A DNA stretch of 64,000 nt, from assembly GCF_014196795.1 (NCBI RefSeq), contig NZ_JACIEJ010000010.1, positions 1 to 64,000 on the forward strand, given 5' to 3'. The notes under the pieces are model-generated. The model did no database searches and was not told where the DNA came from. It saw only the letters and a list, made by a program, of their open reading frames with translations. This DNA is from Sagittula marina. Lineage in GTDB: Bacteria; Pseudomonadota; Alphaproteobacteria; Rhodobacterales; Rhodobacteraceae. Every line of letters starts with the position of its first letter. The first letter of the stretch is position 1. The position numbers and the translations under genes are program-made. This document shows, piece by piece, positions 17,199-26,273 of this stretch.

Positions 17199-17300
17199 TT
17201 ACCTGCGAGGGTAGGGGTAGCGGCCAAACTCCTCCATCATCTTTTCTTGGAAGACCTCTGCGGGGGTCTTCCATCCGAGACATTTGATCGTTGAGTTGAT
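17199..17300 (-). pseudogene. IS30-family transposase, C-terminal stub
   Basis: The minus strand reads INSTIKCLGWKTPAEVFQEK then MMEEFGRYPYPRR and a stop at 17199. The core (N.R.RKCLGWKTPAEVF) is the conserved end of IS30-family transposases. This copy is unrelated in sequence to the IS30 at 6.8-7.5 kb. Nothing upstream of it survives; a plus-strand transposase tail adjoins. Confidence 0.75.
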
Positions 17301-17376
17301 GACCGGTTGTGTTCACACTGCGGCAGTCTGAGTTCACGTCCTCTGCGCTGGATCTCCGTCTGCCCTGGTCTGGATC

Positions 17377-17616
17377 GATACCGTCGAGGTCTTGAATGCG
17401 GCCGTCCAGCGTGCGCTGATTGGTGTTTATCACCGTCTGGGCCGGAAGCCCCTCCAGCAATATCTGGGCGAGATCATCTGGCGATGGAACCACCGTGTCC
17501 CAGAGGCCAAGGTGCGGGAGCGGATGTCTGCATCTGGCCTTCCGCCTACCGAGACCACAATCGACTGGAATCCGACCCCGGTCGCGGATCAGATGCGGGG
17601 AGGGGCCCTCTGCGCC
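17377..17616 (+). pseudogene. Transposase tail, probably IS1595 (ISXO2-like)
   Basis: The plus strand encodes VLNAAVQRALIGVYHRLGRK followed by PLQQYLGEIIWRWNHRVPEA and a short charged tail. The pattern (small segment, GVYH, LxxYLxExxWRxNxR) is like the C-terminus of IS1595/ISXO2-group DDE transposases. No start, zinc ribbon or earlier catalytic residues are present. The family assignment is tentative; that it is a transposase tail is more secure. Confidence 0.5.
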
Positions 17617-17659
17617 GCACCCCTTCTTGGGGGGCTATACTGGCCCAGAGAAAAGGGCT

Positions 17660-18064
17660 CTATGCCTCCGAGGCCTCTGGCAGTCGCGCGCGCGGCTTGC
17701 TGAAGCCATGCATTTCTTTCGCCCACTGGTAGCCGACCACCAGCCCTTTCATCCTGGGCAGCAACGCCAGCGCGAGCACAGTCGCGATCGTGCAGAGCAC
17801 AAGCGCCAGAATCAGGGGATCATCCCGCAAGTAGCCGAAGAGGCCATGGAGGGCGAAACCCATCACGTGCCCGACGATCAGGATGGTCAGGTAGGCCGGA
17901 CCGTCGTCTGCGCGATGATGATACAACTCCTCACCGCATTCTGAGCAGGTGTCTTTCACCTTGAGATAGCGCGCAAAAAGCTGACCTTCGCCACAAGCGG
18001 GGCAGCGATGGCGCAGGCCACGCAGGATGGCCGGCTTCGTCTCGCGTATTTCGGCAGTGGTCAT
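17660..18064 (-). CDS. DUF983 zinc-ribbon membrane protein
   Basis: Small membrane protein of 134 residues. The N-terminal half carries a zinc ribbon with CPAC and CSEC motifs about 20 residues apart (RHRCPACGEGQLFARYLKV, CSECGEELYHHRADDGPAY). The C-terminal half has two transmembrane segments (TILIVGHVMGFALHG, ILALVLCTIATVLALALLP). This is the layout of DUF983 proteins, often found near cytochrome oxidase or Nudix genes; here no such neighbour is visible. I chose the ATG at 18064 (MTTAEIRE); the frame upstream is not protein-like. It diverges from the MocR-type regulator. Function unknown. Confidence 0.85.
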   Translation of the reverse strand: MTTAEIRETKPAILRGLRHRCPACGEGQLFARYLKVKDTCSECGEELYHHRADDGPAYLTILIVGHVMGFALHGLFGYLRDDPLILALVLCTIATVLALALLPRMKGLVVGYQWAKEMHGFSKPRARLPEASEA

Positions 18065-18147
18065 TTCATCCCTCTCGACTCGAATTATAACAGCTCGAAT
18101 ATAGGTATCATTGATCGGCTTTTGAAGGCACATGTTGCACCATTTGT

Positions 18148-18172
18148 ATGCGACATTATGCGCATTTATGCG
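18148..18172. promoter_or_regulatory. Three ATGCG repeats at 10-base spacing
   Basis: ATGCG begins at 18148, 18158 and 18168, so the same face of the helix is marked three times between the DUF983 gene and the MocR-type gene. MocR regulators often bind direct repeats in divergent gaps, so this is a candidate operator. Confidence 0.45.
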
Positions 18173-18260
18173 GCGCTCTTTGAAGGTAAATGCATACAAT
18201 CATACCTTCAATATCCTGAGGGATGACCCTATATGTCCGGAAACGCATGGAGTGGTGGCT

Positions 18261-19631
18261 ATGAACGACTGGTGTCCCGAGATCTCGCAAAACGGAAGCC
18301 CACGCTATGTCGCGATCGCTGACGCCATCCTGCGGGATCTGGAGAGGGGCGTTCTACATGCGGGGGATCGTCTGCCGCCGCAGAGAAAGCTCGCGGAACT
18401 CTTGGGGCTGGATTTCACGACCGTCTCCCGTGGCTATTCGGAGGCCCAGAAACGCGGCTTGGTAGAAAGCCATGTCGGGAGAGGGACGTTCATAGCGGCG
18501 CAGCGGGCTCGCGCCTCCGGGCCTGATCCGGAACGAACTGGGGACGAGGATCTCACGATGAACATGCCGCCGGAGCTGCGCGACGAGCGCCTCCAGCGGC
18601 GTATGCGGGAAGGCCTAGAGTATGTTGGTGACAACCTGACGCCTTTGCTTCGCTACCAGTCTTCCACGGGAAGCGATCGAGACAAAAGCGCAGCCATGAG
18701 CTGGCTCGGCAAGCGGGGACTGAGCCCGAGTGCTGAGTGCGTGGCGATCACGCCCGGGGCCCATGCGACCATCCTTGCGATCCTCACCATTCTGGCCGAT
18801 CCCGGAGACACGATCCTGTGCGAGGCCGTTTCCTATCCCGGCTTGCGCGCTATCGCGGCGCGGCTGCGCCTGAACCTCCAGGGCTTGCCCATGGACAAAG
18901 AGGGGATCGACCCCGGCGCGCTCGACCGCACCATCCAGGAGCACAATCCAAGAGCTCTCTATCTCACCCCCACCCTGCACAACCCGACCACCCTGACCGT
19001 TCCGCCGCAGCGCAGAAGGCAGGTCGCGGAGGTGGTAAATGCGCACGGGCTCCACGTAATCGAGGATGACGCCTACGGGTTCGTTCCCGCCGATGCGCCT
19101 GCGGCCCTCGCCACTCATGCTCCGGACCTCACCTGGTATATCGGAGGGTTGTCGAAGTGCCTTGGAGGCGGTTTACGGCTCGCCTACGCCACGGCACCAT
19201 CCAGCCGCTGCGCTCTCAGCCTGGGGCACGCCTTGCGAAGCACGGCCGTCATGGCTTCGCCGATCTCCACCGCGCTCGCGACCCGCTGGATCGAGGAAGG
19301 CACCGCTGATGAAATCGTCAACTATGTCCGTGCCGAAAGTGCAGCGCGACAAGAGATCGCAACCGAGCTGCTGTCTGGACTGGAGTATCAATCGGCGCCG
19401 AACGCCTTCAACGTCTGGCTACGACTGCCAGAGGGGGCGGGACGCGCGAACCTGATGGGCCGACTGACAGGACGGAAAATCGGCATCATGCCCTCCGATG
19501 CGTTCACTGTCCTGGGGAAGCCTGACGAGCATGTCCGCGTCTGCCTGGGCGGCTCCATCTCGCGCGACGAACTGCGCAGAGGCTTGCTCCTGATGACCGA
19601 CTCTCTGCACCCCGATGCTTGGGTAGGATAA
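18261..19631 (+). CDS. MocR-type regulator (GntR HTH plus aminotransferase domain)
   Basis: 456 residues. Residues 1-75 are a GntR winged helix (YVAIADAILRDLERGVLHAG, DRLPPQRKLAELLGLDFTTV, VESHVGRGTFI). The rest is a fold-type I aminotransferase-like domain, with ITPGAHATILAIL, EDDAYGF and the PLP-binding Lys299 in GGLSKCLGGGLRL. MocR proteins use PLP as a sensor rather than an enzyme cofactor and activate vitamin B6, taurine or GABA genes. The start at 18261 (MNDWCPEIS) was chosen because upstream in-frame codons lie in the repeat-bearing promoter. Its target is not evident; the divergent DUF983 gene is one candidate, and Mrp genes lie 500 bases downstream. Confidence 0.9.
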   Translation: MNDWCPEISQNGSPRYVAIADAILRDLERGVLHAGDRLPPQRKLAELLGLDFTTVSRGYSEAQKRGLVESHVGRGTFIAAQRARASGPDPERTGDEDLTMNMPPELRDERLQRRMREGLEYVGDNLTPLLRYQSSTGSDRDKSAAMSWLGKRGLSPSAECVAITPGAHATILAILTILADPGDTILCEAVSYPGLRAIAARLRLNLQGLPMDKEGIDPGALDRTIQEHNPRALYLTPTLHNPTTLTVPPQRRRQVAEVVNAHGLHVIEDDAYGFVPADAPAALATHAPDLTWYIGGLSKCLGGGLRLAYATAPSSRCALSLGHALRSTAVMASPISTALATRWIEEGTADEIVNYVRAESAARQEIATELLSGLEYQSAPNAFNVWLRLPEGAGRANLMGRLTGRKIGIMPSDAFTVLGKPDEHVRVCLGGSISRDELRRGLLLMTDSLHPDAWVG

Positions 19632-20158
19632 GCAACCCCGAGAGCCAAACCCGAAGCAGTCTGCTTTCCAACGTGGATGAAAGGACATCCGTTCTCGTTG
19701 CTTTCCAGCAAGATAGGAGATTTTTCGCAACCCAGTTTGGAATCCACCCGGCAAAAAGCCTTTAACCAATAATGTGGATTATGTTACCCAGCCTACATTC
19801 GCCACGGTCGCGACATCCGGCCTGCAAATGCAAACGACTACGATGTATTACAGCTCATTCGGGATCGGCGCGCAGCCTGTGATGCCGTGCCGATGCAACG
19901 CTGCCGCGCAGTTCGCCTGCAGTCCCGAGATCACAGTTTCGTTACCATGGCGCACAACTTCTGAAGCTACCGGCGGCCCTGAACCCGCGGTCTGCACATA
20001 TTATAACCTCACTCGCGCATAGGGACAATTGCGGTCGTTTCGACCGTTGCGTCAAGGCGTCCAGTGCCTCGTAACCTTCGCCAATGGCCCGGTTTCGCGT
20101 TGCAATTTGACGCCGGATTGAACACAAGCCGTTAACCCTTCGTCATCCGGAGACGCGC
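19632..20158. other. Intergenic stretch before the Mrp operon
   Basis: I find no supported gene in these 527 bases. ORFs such as 19774-20022 look random in composition. The region should contain the Mrp promoter; a ribosome site CGGAGA precedes the mrpA start. Confidence 0.4.
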
Positions 20159-23029
20159 ATGTTTTCTGAAAGCAGCCTTCTGCCGATCATTGCGATCTTG
20201 CCTTTTCTCGGGGCGCTTGTGCCCGGCGTCATGATCCGCGCCGGTCGGACGGCCTGCGCCAGTTTCGCGGCTGTTCCCACGATCCTCGCCCTTGTCTTGC
20301 TTGGCAGCCTCGCGCCGGGCGTGATGGACGGCACGGTCTACACCGCCGAGCTGACTTGGATGCCGCAGCTGGGGCTGGAGGCGGCCTTCTTCCTCGATGG
20401 TCTCGGACTGCTGTTCGCGGGCATGATCCTTGGCGTTGGCTTGCTGATCACGCTGTATGCGCGGTTTTACCTGTCTGGCGATGATCCGATGGGCCAGTTC
20501 TACACCTATCTCCTGCTGTTCCAGGGCGCGATGCTCGGCATTGTCCTGTCGGACAACATACTGCTTTTGCTGGTATTCTGGGAACTGACCTCGCTGTCGT
20601 CCTTCCTGCTCATCGGCTATTGGAAGCACCTCCCCGAGGGCCGTCAGGGCGCGCGCATGGCCCTGACCGTGACCGGCGCGGGCGGCCTTGCGATGATCGG
20701 TGGGATGCTGATCCTTGGCAATATCGTCGGCAGCTACAACCTGACCGACATCCTCGCCGCTGGCGAGCAGATCAAAGCATCGGACTGGTACACACCCGCC
20801 GTGCTGCTGATCCTGCTGGGCGCGTTTACCAAATCGGCGCAATTCCCGTTCCACTTCTGGCTGCCACACGCCATGGCCGCGCCGACACCTGTATCGGCCT
20901 ACCTGCACTCCGCCACCATGGTGAAAGCTGGCGTCTTCCTCATGGCGCGCATGTGGCCCGCGCTGGCGGGCACCGACCTGTGGTTTTACACCGTCGCCAC
21001 CGTCGGCCTGATCACCATGGTTCTGGGCGCGGTGATTGCCCTGTTCAAGGACGATCTGAAGGCGCTTCTGGCGTTCTCCACCGTGTCGCATCTGGGCTTG
21101 CTGACCATGCTCTTGGGCTTTGGCACCGCTGAGGCCGCCATCGCCGCCGTGTTCCACATCATCAACCACCTGACGTTCAAGGCCGCGCTGTTCATGACCG
21201 CCGGGATCATCGACCACGAGACCCACACCCGCGACATCAAACGGCTGGGCGGTCTGGCAAAGCTGATGCCCATTACCGCCACCATCGGCACCATTGCCGC
21301 GCTGTCCATGGCGGGGATTCCGTTGTTCAACGGCTTCCTGTCCAAGGAAGCGATGCTGTATGAGGCCGCGCACACCACGTGGTATGAAAATCCGTGGATC
21401 GTCGGCGCGCTCTCGACGCTGGGCGCGTTGTTCTCCGTCGCTTATTCGCTACGCTTCATCTTTCATACCTTCGGCGGCAAGGTGCGCAACGACTATCCTT
21501 CGCATCCGCATGATCCGCCCCTTGGTTTGTGGGCCTCGCCCGCGATTCTCTGCGTGCTGGTCATTGCCATTGGTGTCGCGCCCTTCCTGGCGGACGACGT
21601 GGTGCGCATGGCCGCGCAGGCCGTCACCGGAGAGGATCTTGAGGTGCATTTCGCCATCTGGCACGGGGTGAACACCGCGCTGCTGATGTCCATCGCCGCC
21701 ATCGTCGGCGGGGCGATCCTGCTGGCGCTGCACCGCCCGTTGGACCGCGCGTGGCTCGCCACCCCGCGCCCCGAGGCCAAGGTCATCTTCGACAGCGTGC
21801 TGGGCGGCATCGTTTCAGTCATGCGGTCGCTGACAACCGGCCTGCACAATGGGGCCATCACCCGCTATCTGGCGGTCTTTGTCGCCGTGACCACGGCGGT
21901 GGGCGTCTCTGCCTACTTCAGTGGTGACGCCGGGCCGCAAACACGCGAGCTCCTGCCGGTGCCACCTGTTGTCTTCATCGGGTGGGTTCTGCTCATGGCC
22001 GCCGTGGTCATGGTCGTCATGTTCCACCGCACACGCTTTCGCGCATTGGTGGTTATCGGCATCATCGGCCTGATGATCTCCGGCGGGTTCATCTACCTGT
22101 CCGCGCCTGACCTCGCGCTGACGCAGATCTCGGTCGAGACGGTCACGATCCTGTTGCTGCTGCTTGCGCTGCACTTCCTGCCCAAGGAAACCCACGCCGA
22201 AAGCAGCCCGCTGCGGCGCGGCAGCGATGCCACCATCGCCATCGTGGCGGGGCTTGCGGTCGCCGGTCTGGCCTTTGCCTTCATGACGCGCGACTTCAGC
22301 ACGATCTCCGACTTCCACCTCGCAAATGCGAAATCCGGTGGCGGCGGCACGAACGTGGTGAACGTGATCCTCGTCGACTTCCGCGGCTACGACACCTACG
22401 GCGAGATCATCGTCCTGGGCATCGCCGGTCTTGCGATCTTCGCCCTGATGGAGACGTTGTTGAACGGTCCCGCCGGGCGTCGCCTGCGCAATGCCGACCT
22501 CAGCGCCGACCGATCCATGGACCGTCACCCGCTGATGATGGTCGTTGCCACGCGGCTGATGCTGCCGATTGCAATGATGGTGGGCATCTACATCTTCCTG
22601 CGCGGTCACAACGAACCGGGCGGTGGCTTTGTCGCCGGTCTGGTCTTTTCCATCGCGCTTTTGATGCAGTACATGGCCAGCGGTTTCGCCTGGACCACAC
22701 GGCGGCAAAAGATCGAATACCACGGCATGATCGGCGCTGGCGTGCTGATCGCGGGTCTGACCGGCATAGGGTCCTGGATGGCGTCGCGGCCCTTCATGAC
22801 CACAAGCTATGGCTATTTCCACTTCCCGCCGATCGAGGAGTTCGAACTGGCCACCGCCATGCTGTTCGACCTTGGCGTGTTCCTGTGCGTGCTTGGGTCT
22901 GTGATGCTGATGCTCTACGGGCTCTCGCGTCTGGCACGTCATGCGGGTGAAACCGTGAACGAAGAACCCATGGAATATGATCCAAGCCGCAGCCCCGACG
23001 CCGCGGTTGTGACTGAGGAGGTGCGCTGA
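20159..23029 (+). CDS. mrpA: Mrp cation/proton antiporter subunit A with MrpB-like tail
   Basis: Largest subunit (956 residues) of the multisubunit Na+(K+)/H+ antiporter in the inner membrane. Residues about 1-600 resemble complex I NuoL: LVFWELTSLSSFLLIGYW has the conserved Glu, and FTKSAQFPFHFWLPHAMAAP with YLHSATMVKAG has the transport Lys/His residues. The part around 600-790 is the MrpA C-terminal and DUF4040-like region, and residues about 800-930 (LMLPIAMMVGIYIFLRGHNE, GGFVAGLVFSIALLM) match MrpB. So this is the fused A-B form known from rhizobial PhaAB and common in Alphaproteobacteria. It overlaps mrpC at its stop. Confidence 0.95.
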   Translation: MFSESSLLPIIAILPFLGALVPGVMIRAGRTACASFAAVPTILALVLLGSLAPGVMDGTVYTAELTWMPQLGLEAAFFLDGLGLLFAGMILGVGLLITLYARFYLSGDDPMGQFYTYLLLFQGAMLGIVLSDNILLLLVFWELTSLSSFLLIGYWKHLPEGRQGARMALTVTGAGGLAMIGGMLILGNIVGSYNLTDILAAGEQIKASDWYTPAVLLILLGAFTKSAQFPFHFWLPHAMAAPTPVSAYLHSATMVKAGVFLMARMWPALAGTDLWFYTVATVGLITMVLGAVIALFKDDLKALLAFSTVSHLGLLTMLLGFGTAEAAIAAVFHIINHLTFKAALFMTAGIIDHETHTRDIKRLGGLAKLMPITATIGTIAALSMAGIPLFNGFLSKEAMLYEAAHTTWYENPWIVGALSTLGALFSVAYSLRFIFHTFGGKVRNDYPSHPHDPPLGLWASPAILCVLVIAIGVAPFLADDVVRMAAQAVTGEDLEVHFAIWHGVNTALLMSIAAIVGGAILLALHRPLDRAWLATPRPEAKVIFDSVLGGIVSVMRSLTTGLHNGAITRYLAVFVAVTTAVGVSAYFSGDAGPQTRELLPVPPVVFIGWVLLMAAVVMVVMFHRTRFRALVVIGIIGLMISGGFIYLSAPDLALTQISVETVTILLLLLALHFLPKETHAESSPLRRGSDATIAIVAGLAVAGLAFAFMTRDFSTISDFHLANAKSGGGGTNVVNVILVDFRGYDTYGEIIVLGIAGLAIFALMETLLNGPAGRRLRNADLSADRSMDRHPLMMVVATRLMLPIAMMVGIYIFLRGHNEPGGGFVAGLVFSIALLMQYMASGFAWTTRRQKIEYHGMIGAGVLIAGLTGIGSWMASRPFMTTSYGYFHFPPIEEFELATAMLFDLGVFLCVLGSVMLMLYGLSRLARHAGETVNEEPMEYDPSRSPDAAVVTEEVR

Positions 23030-23448
23030 TGGAGCTTCTGGTTGCAGGTGCCATTGGCGCGCTGACCGCGGGCGGAATCTATCTGATCCTGCGCCTGCGG
23101 GCCTTTGCGGTGATCCTCGGGCTGGCATTGTTGTCCTATGCGGTGAACATCTTTCTCTTTGCCACCGGGCGGCTGGCGGTGAACAAACCGCCGATCCTCA
23201 CCGGCTACAAGGTGACGGATTTCTCCGCCTACACCGATCCGCTGCCGCAGGCTCTGGTGCTGACGGCGATCGTCATCAGCTTCGGCATGACTGCCGTCCT
23301 GGTCATGTTTGCGCTCGGCGCTTATCTGGAATCGGGCGACGACAAGATCGACATGCCCGCTCCCGATGATCTGCACGAAGACGACGGCGCGGACGTGGGT
23401 GAACAGACCCTCGTGATCGAGATCGAACCCAAGGAGCGCGGGCAATGA
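23029..23448 (+). CDS. mrpC: Mrp antiporter subunit C (NuoK-like)
   Basis: 139 residues with three transmembrane segments, homologous to NuoK. LLVAGAIGALTAGGIYLIL, ILGLALLSYAVNIFLFATG and ALVLTAIVISFGMTAVLVMF are the expected membrane parts; the last has the DPLPQALVLTAIVI motif of MrpC. The C-terminal 35 residues are acidic (DLHEDDGADVGEQ), longer than in Bacillus MrpC. The start overlaps the mrpA stop by one base and the end overlaps mrpD by four. Confidence 0.95.
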   Translation: MELLVAGAIGALTAGGIYLILRLRAFAVILGLALLSYAVNIFLFATGRLAVNKPPILTGYKVTDFSAYTDPLPQALVLTAIVISFGMTAVLVMFALGAYLESGDDKIDMPAPDDLHEDDGADVGEQTLVIEIEPKERGQ

Positions 23449-24974
23449 ACCATTGGATTATCGCGCCGGTCGTTCTGCCTGCGCTGATCGCGCCGATCAT
23501 CGCCTTTATCATGCGGCACGACGTTGTGCTGGCGCGCGTCGCCTCCGTGGCGTCCACAATCGCATTGTTTGCCATTTCGGTCGCGCTGACGATCATGGCG
23601 GCCAGCGGCGAAACGCAGGTCTACTTCCTTGGCAACTGGGCCGCGCCCTTTGGCATCGTGCTGGTGCTGGACCGCTTGTCGGCCATGATGCTGCTGCTGA
23701 CTTCGATCCTTGCGTTGATCGTGGTGACGCATTCGATTGCCACAGGCTGGGATGCTAAGGGCCGCCACTTCCACGCGCTTTTCCAGTTCCAGTTGATGGG
23801 CATCTGCGGAGCCTTTCTGACCGGCGACGCGTTCAACCTGTTCGTGTTCTTCGAAGTGCTGCTGATCGCCTCCTACGGCCTCATGATCCACTCAGGGGGC
23901 AAGCAACGGCTTCAGGCGGGCCTGCAATACGTTGTGATGAACCTGGCCGGGTCGACGCTGTTCCTGTTTGCACTCGGGTCGCTTTATGCCGCGACCGGCA
24001 CGCTGAACATCGCTGACATTGCGCAAGTCGTCCAAAGCGGCGAGGGCGACGAGGCGATCATCCGCGTGGCCGCCATCCTTTTGCTGGTGGTGTTCGGGAT
24101 CAAGGCGGCACTGGTGCCCATGCATTTCTGGCTGCCCGCCACCTATTCCAATGCCCCTGCCCCGATCGCCGCGCTGTTCGCCATCATGACAAAGGTCGGC
24201 GCCTATGCGATCATCCGCATTCACACCATCGCCTTTGCCCCCGGCAACCCGGAAACCGGCAATCTGATAGGTGACTGGCTGTTCCCCGCATCGCTGCTGA
24301 CCATCGCGGTCGGCGCCATCGGCGTCTTGGGCGCGCGCCGCCTGATGCCGCTGCTGTCCTATTCGGTGATCGGCTCCATGGGCACATTGCTTTTGGCGGT
24401 GTCGGTGTTCGAACAATACGCCATGACCACGGCACTGTATTACCTGTTGCACTCGACGCTGTCGGCGGCGGCGCTCTATCTGGTGGCCGATCTGGTGATC
24501 TCGCGCCGGGGCACCGATGCGCTGACGGTCCGCACGGCCACTGCGCAAAACGGCCTGTTCGCCGCGCTGTTCTTTGCCGCCGCAATCGCCATGACCGGGA
24601 TGCCGCCACTGTCGGGCTTCCTCGGCAAGCTGTTCGTGATGGACGCCCTCAGCGGGCCGGGCGTGATCGGCTGGGCGTGGTCGGCAATCCTGATCGGCTC
24701 GCTCATGACCATCGTCGGCTTTGTGCGCGCGGGCAGCCAGATCTTCTGGAAGTCCACCTCTGTTGCGCCGGACGAGGACACAGCCGCCACCGACCTGCCC
24801 CGCGTCTCCGCGCTTCAGGCCGCGCCGGCGATGGTGGCCGTGGCCTTGCTGATGGCGCTTGCCGCCTTTGCCGGGCCCGTGACAAACTACCTTGATGCAA
24901 CCTCGGCGCAGCTGTTCGACAGCAGCGATTACATCAATCAGGTGCTCGCCCGCGCCACGGAGGAGGCGAAGTGA
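23445..24974 (+). CDS. mrpD: Mrp antiporter subunit D (NuoM/N-like)
   Basis: 509 residues, about 14 membrane segments, homologous to NuoN/NuoM. The essential Glu of MrpD is in FVFFEVLLIASYGLMIHSG and a conserved transport Lys in VFGIKAALVPMHFWLPATYS. AALFAIMTKVGAYAIIR carries another channel Lys. Together with MrpA it makes the proton and cation paths. ATG at 23445 overlaps mrpC (ATGA), showing coupling. Confidence 0.96.
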   Translation: MNHWIIAPVVLPALIAPIIAFIMRHDVVLARVASVASTIALFAISVALTIMAASGETQVYFLGNWAAPFGIVLVLDRLSAMMLLLTSILALIVVTHSIATGWDAKGRHFHALFQFQLMGICGAFLTGDAFNLFVFFEVLLIASYGLMIHSGGKQRLQAGLQYVVMNLAGSTLFLFALGSLYAATGTLNIADIAQVVQSGEGDEAIIRVAAILLLVVFGIKAALVPMHFWLPATYSNAPAPIAALFAIMTKVGAYAIIRIHTIAFAPGNPETGNLIGDWLFPASLLTIAVGAIGVLGARRLMPLLSYSVIGSMGTLLLAVSVFEQYAMTTALYYLLHSTLSAAALYLVADLVISRRGTDALTVRTATAQNGLFAALFFAAAIAMTGMPPLSGFLGKLFVMDALSGPGVIGWAWSAILIGSLMTIVGFVRAGSQIFWKSTSVAPDEDTAATDLPRVSALQAAPAMVAVALLMALAAFAGPVTNYLDATSAQLFDSSDYINQVLARATEEAK

Positions 24975-25465
24975 TGCTGAAAAAACTGATCCCTCACCCG
25001 CTGCTTTCGCTCACGCTGACAGTTGTCTGGTTGATGCTGGTGAACAAGTTTTCGCTGGGCAACCTGTTGCTCGGCGGCGTCCTTGGCCTGTTGATCCCGG
25101 TGCTCACCGCCCCCTATTGGCCGGGCCGTCCAAACGTACGCGGACCGTTCAAGATGGTCGAATACGTTCTGATCGTGATCTGGGACATCATCGTCGCCAA
25201 TGTCGAGGTTGCGCTGCTGATCCTGTTCAAACCCAACCGCGACCTGAAATCCGCCTGGGTCACGGTGCCGCTGGACCTGCGCTCGCCAGAAGCCATCACC
25301 GTTCTGGCCGGAACGATCACCATGACGCCCGGCACCGTGTCTGCGATGCTGTCCTCCTGCGGCACCTCGATCCTTGTGCACTGCCTGCACACTGATGACC
25401 CGGAGGCAGTGCGCGACGAGATCAAGAACCGCTACGAACGGCGCCTGAAGGAGATTTTCCAATGA
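24974..25465 (+). CDS. mrpE: Mrp antiporter subunit E
   Basis: 163 residues with two or three membrane segments near the N-terminus (LSLTLTVVWLMLVNKFSLG, LLGGVLGLLIPVL) and a soluble tail. The late motif ITMTPGTVSAMLSSCGTSIL with VHCLHTDD matches the MrpE family (usually TLTPGT..v.v....l.vH.ld). An in-frame GTG three bases earlier (24971) is an alternative start; ATG 24974 overlaps the mrpD stop. Confidence 0.93.
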   Translation: MLKKLIPHPLLSLTLTVVWLMLVNKFSLGNLLLGGVLGLLIPVLTAPYWPGRPNVRGPFKMVEYVLIVIWDIIVANVEVALLILFKPNRDLKSAWVTVPLDLRSPEAITVLAGTITMTPGTVSAMLSSCGTSILVHCLHTDDPEAVRDEIKNRYERRLKEIFQ

Positions 25466-25731
25466 TCACCTACGCCCTGATGTTTGCCTTTGGGTGCTTT
25501 GGGTTGGGTCTTCTGGCCAACCTCTGGCGCATCATCCGCGGCCCCGGCCGCGCCGACCGCATTCTCGCGCTGGACACGATGGTCATCAACAGCATCGCGC
25601 TGATCATCCTGTACGGCATCTGGCAGGGCACGGCAGTGTACTACGAGGCGTCCATGCTGGTCGCCATGGTCGGTTTTGTCTCCACCGTCGCCTACTGCCG
25701 CTTCGTGCTGCGCGGCGACATCATCGAATGA
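25462..25731 (+). CDS. mrpF: Mrp antiporter subunit F
   Basis: 89 residues, three membrane segments. IIRGPGRADRILALDTMVIN is the signature of MrpF/PhaF (GP...DR..A.D....). The start overlaps the mrpE stop by four bases. MrpF packs with E, G and the B part in the membrane complex and is required for antiport. Confidence 0.94.
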   Translation: MITYALMFAFGCFGLGLLANLWRIIRGPGRADRILALDTMVINSIALIILYGIWQGTAVYYEASMLVAMVGFVSTVAYCRFVLRGDIIE

Positions 25732-25741
25732 GGGTCCAGCC

Positions 25742-26143
25742 ATGATTGTCGATGTCATCATCTCGATCTGTCTCGTCGTCGGCGGGATCTTCGGCATTGT
25801 CGGGTCGTATGGCCTGATCAAGCTTCAGGACACCATGCAGCGTCTGCACGCCCCGACCAAGGCCACGACGCTCGGCGTCGGCGGTGTGTTGGTCGCGTCG
25901 ATGTTGTATTTTCTGTTCAAGGAAGACACCTACACCTTCCATGAGCTGCTGATCTCGGCCTTCTTGTTCCTGACCGCTCCGATCACTGCGCATTTCATGG
26001 CAAAGACCCACATCCGCATGCGTGAACTGCGCGGCACCCTGCCAGAAACCCAGCGCAAGCATGGATGGTCGCTCTACGACACGCCGCCGGAAATGCTGAC
26101 GGACCCCCCGGCAGACGAGGTCAAAAGCCTCGAAAGCCGTTGA
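25742..26143 (+). CDS. mrpG: Mrp antiporter subunit G
   Basis: 133 residues. Three hydrophobic segments (VIISICLVVGGIFGIVGSYG, TTLGVGGVLVASMLYFLFK, ELLISAFLFLTAPITAHFMA) and the motif LQDTMQRLHAPTKATTLGVG identify MrpG. Start at 25742 (MIVDVI) with GAGG upstream; longer frames run into mrpF. It is the last Mrp gene. The next gene is convergent, and no obvious terminator with a U-run was seen between them. Confidence 0.94.
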   Translation: MIVDVIISICLVVGGIFGIVGSYGLIKLQDTMQRLHAPTKATTLGVGGVLVASMLYFLFKEDTYTFHELLISAFLFLTAPITAHFMAKTHIRMRELRGTLPETQRKHGWSLYDTPPEMLTDPPADEVKSLESR

Positions 26144-26273
26144 TCGCGAAGATCTTTCGCCGCTGATTAGGAAAAGTTGACGCCAGATCGATAGCGCGCC
26201 GTGCTGTTCAGCTTGCGCGGGATCGATAAAACGGCGCGCGTGAAAACGAGACGCGCGACGAGTATCCGGGACC

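Noticed and set aside
19774-20022. 82-codon plus-strand ORF before mrpA
   Set aside because: No ribosome site, no recognisable domain, odd composition.
21815-23128. Minus-strand ORF of 437 codons over mrpA
   Set aside because: Antisense to mrpA; residues are mostly His, Gln, Arg and Asp with no recognisable domain.
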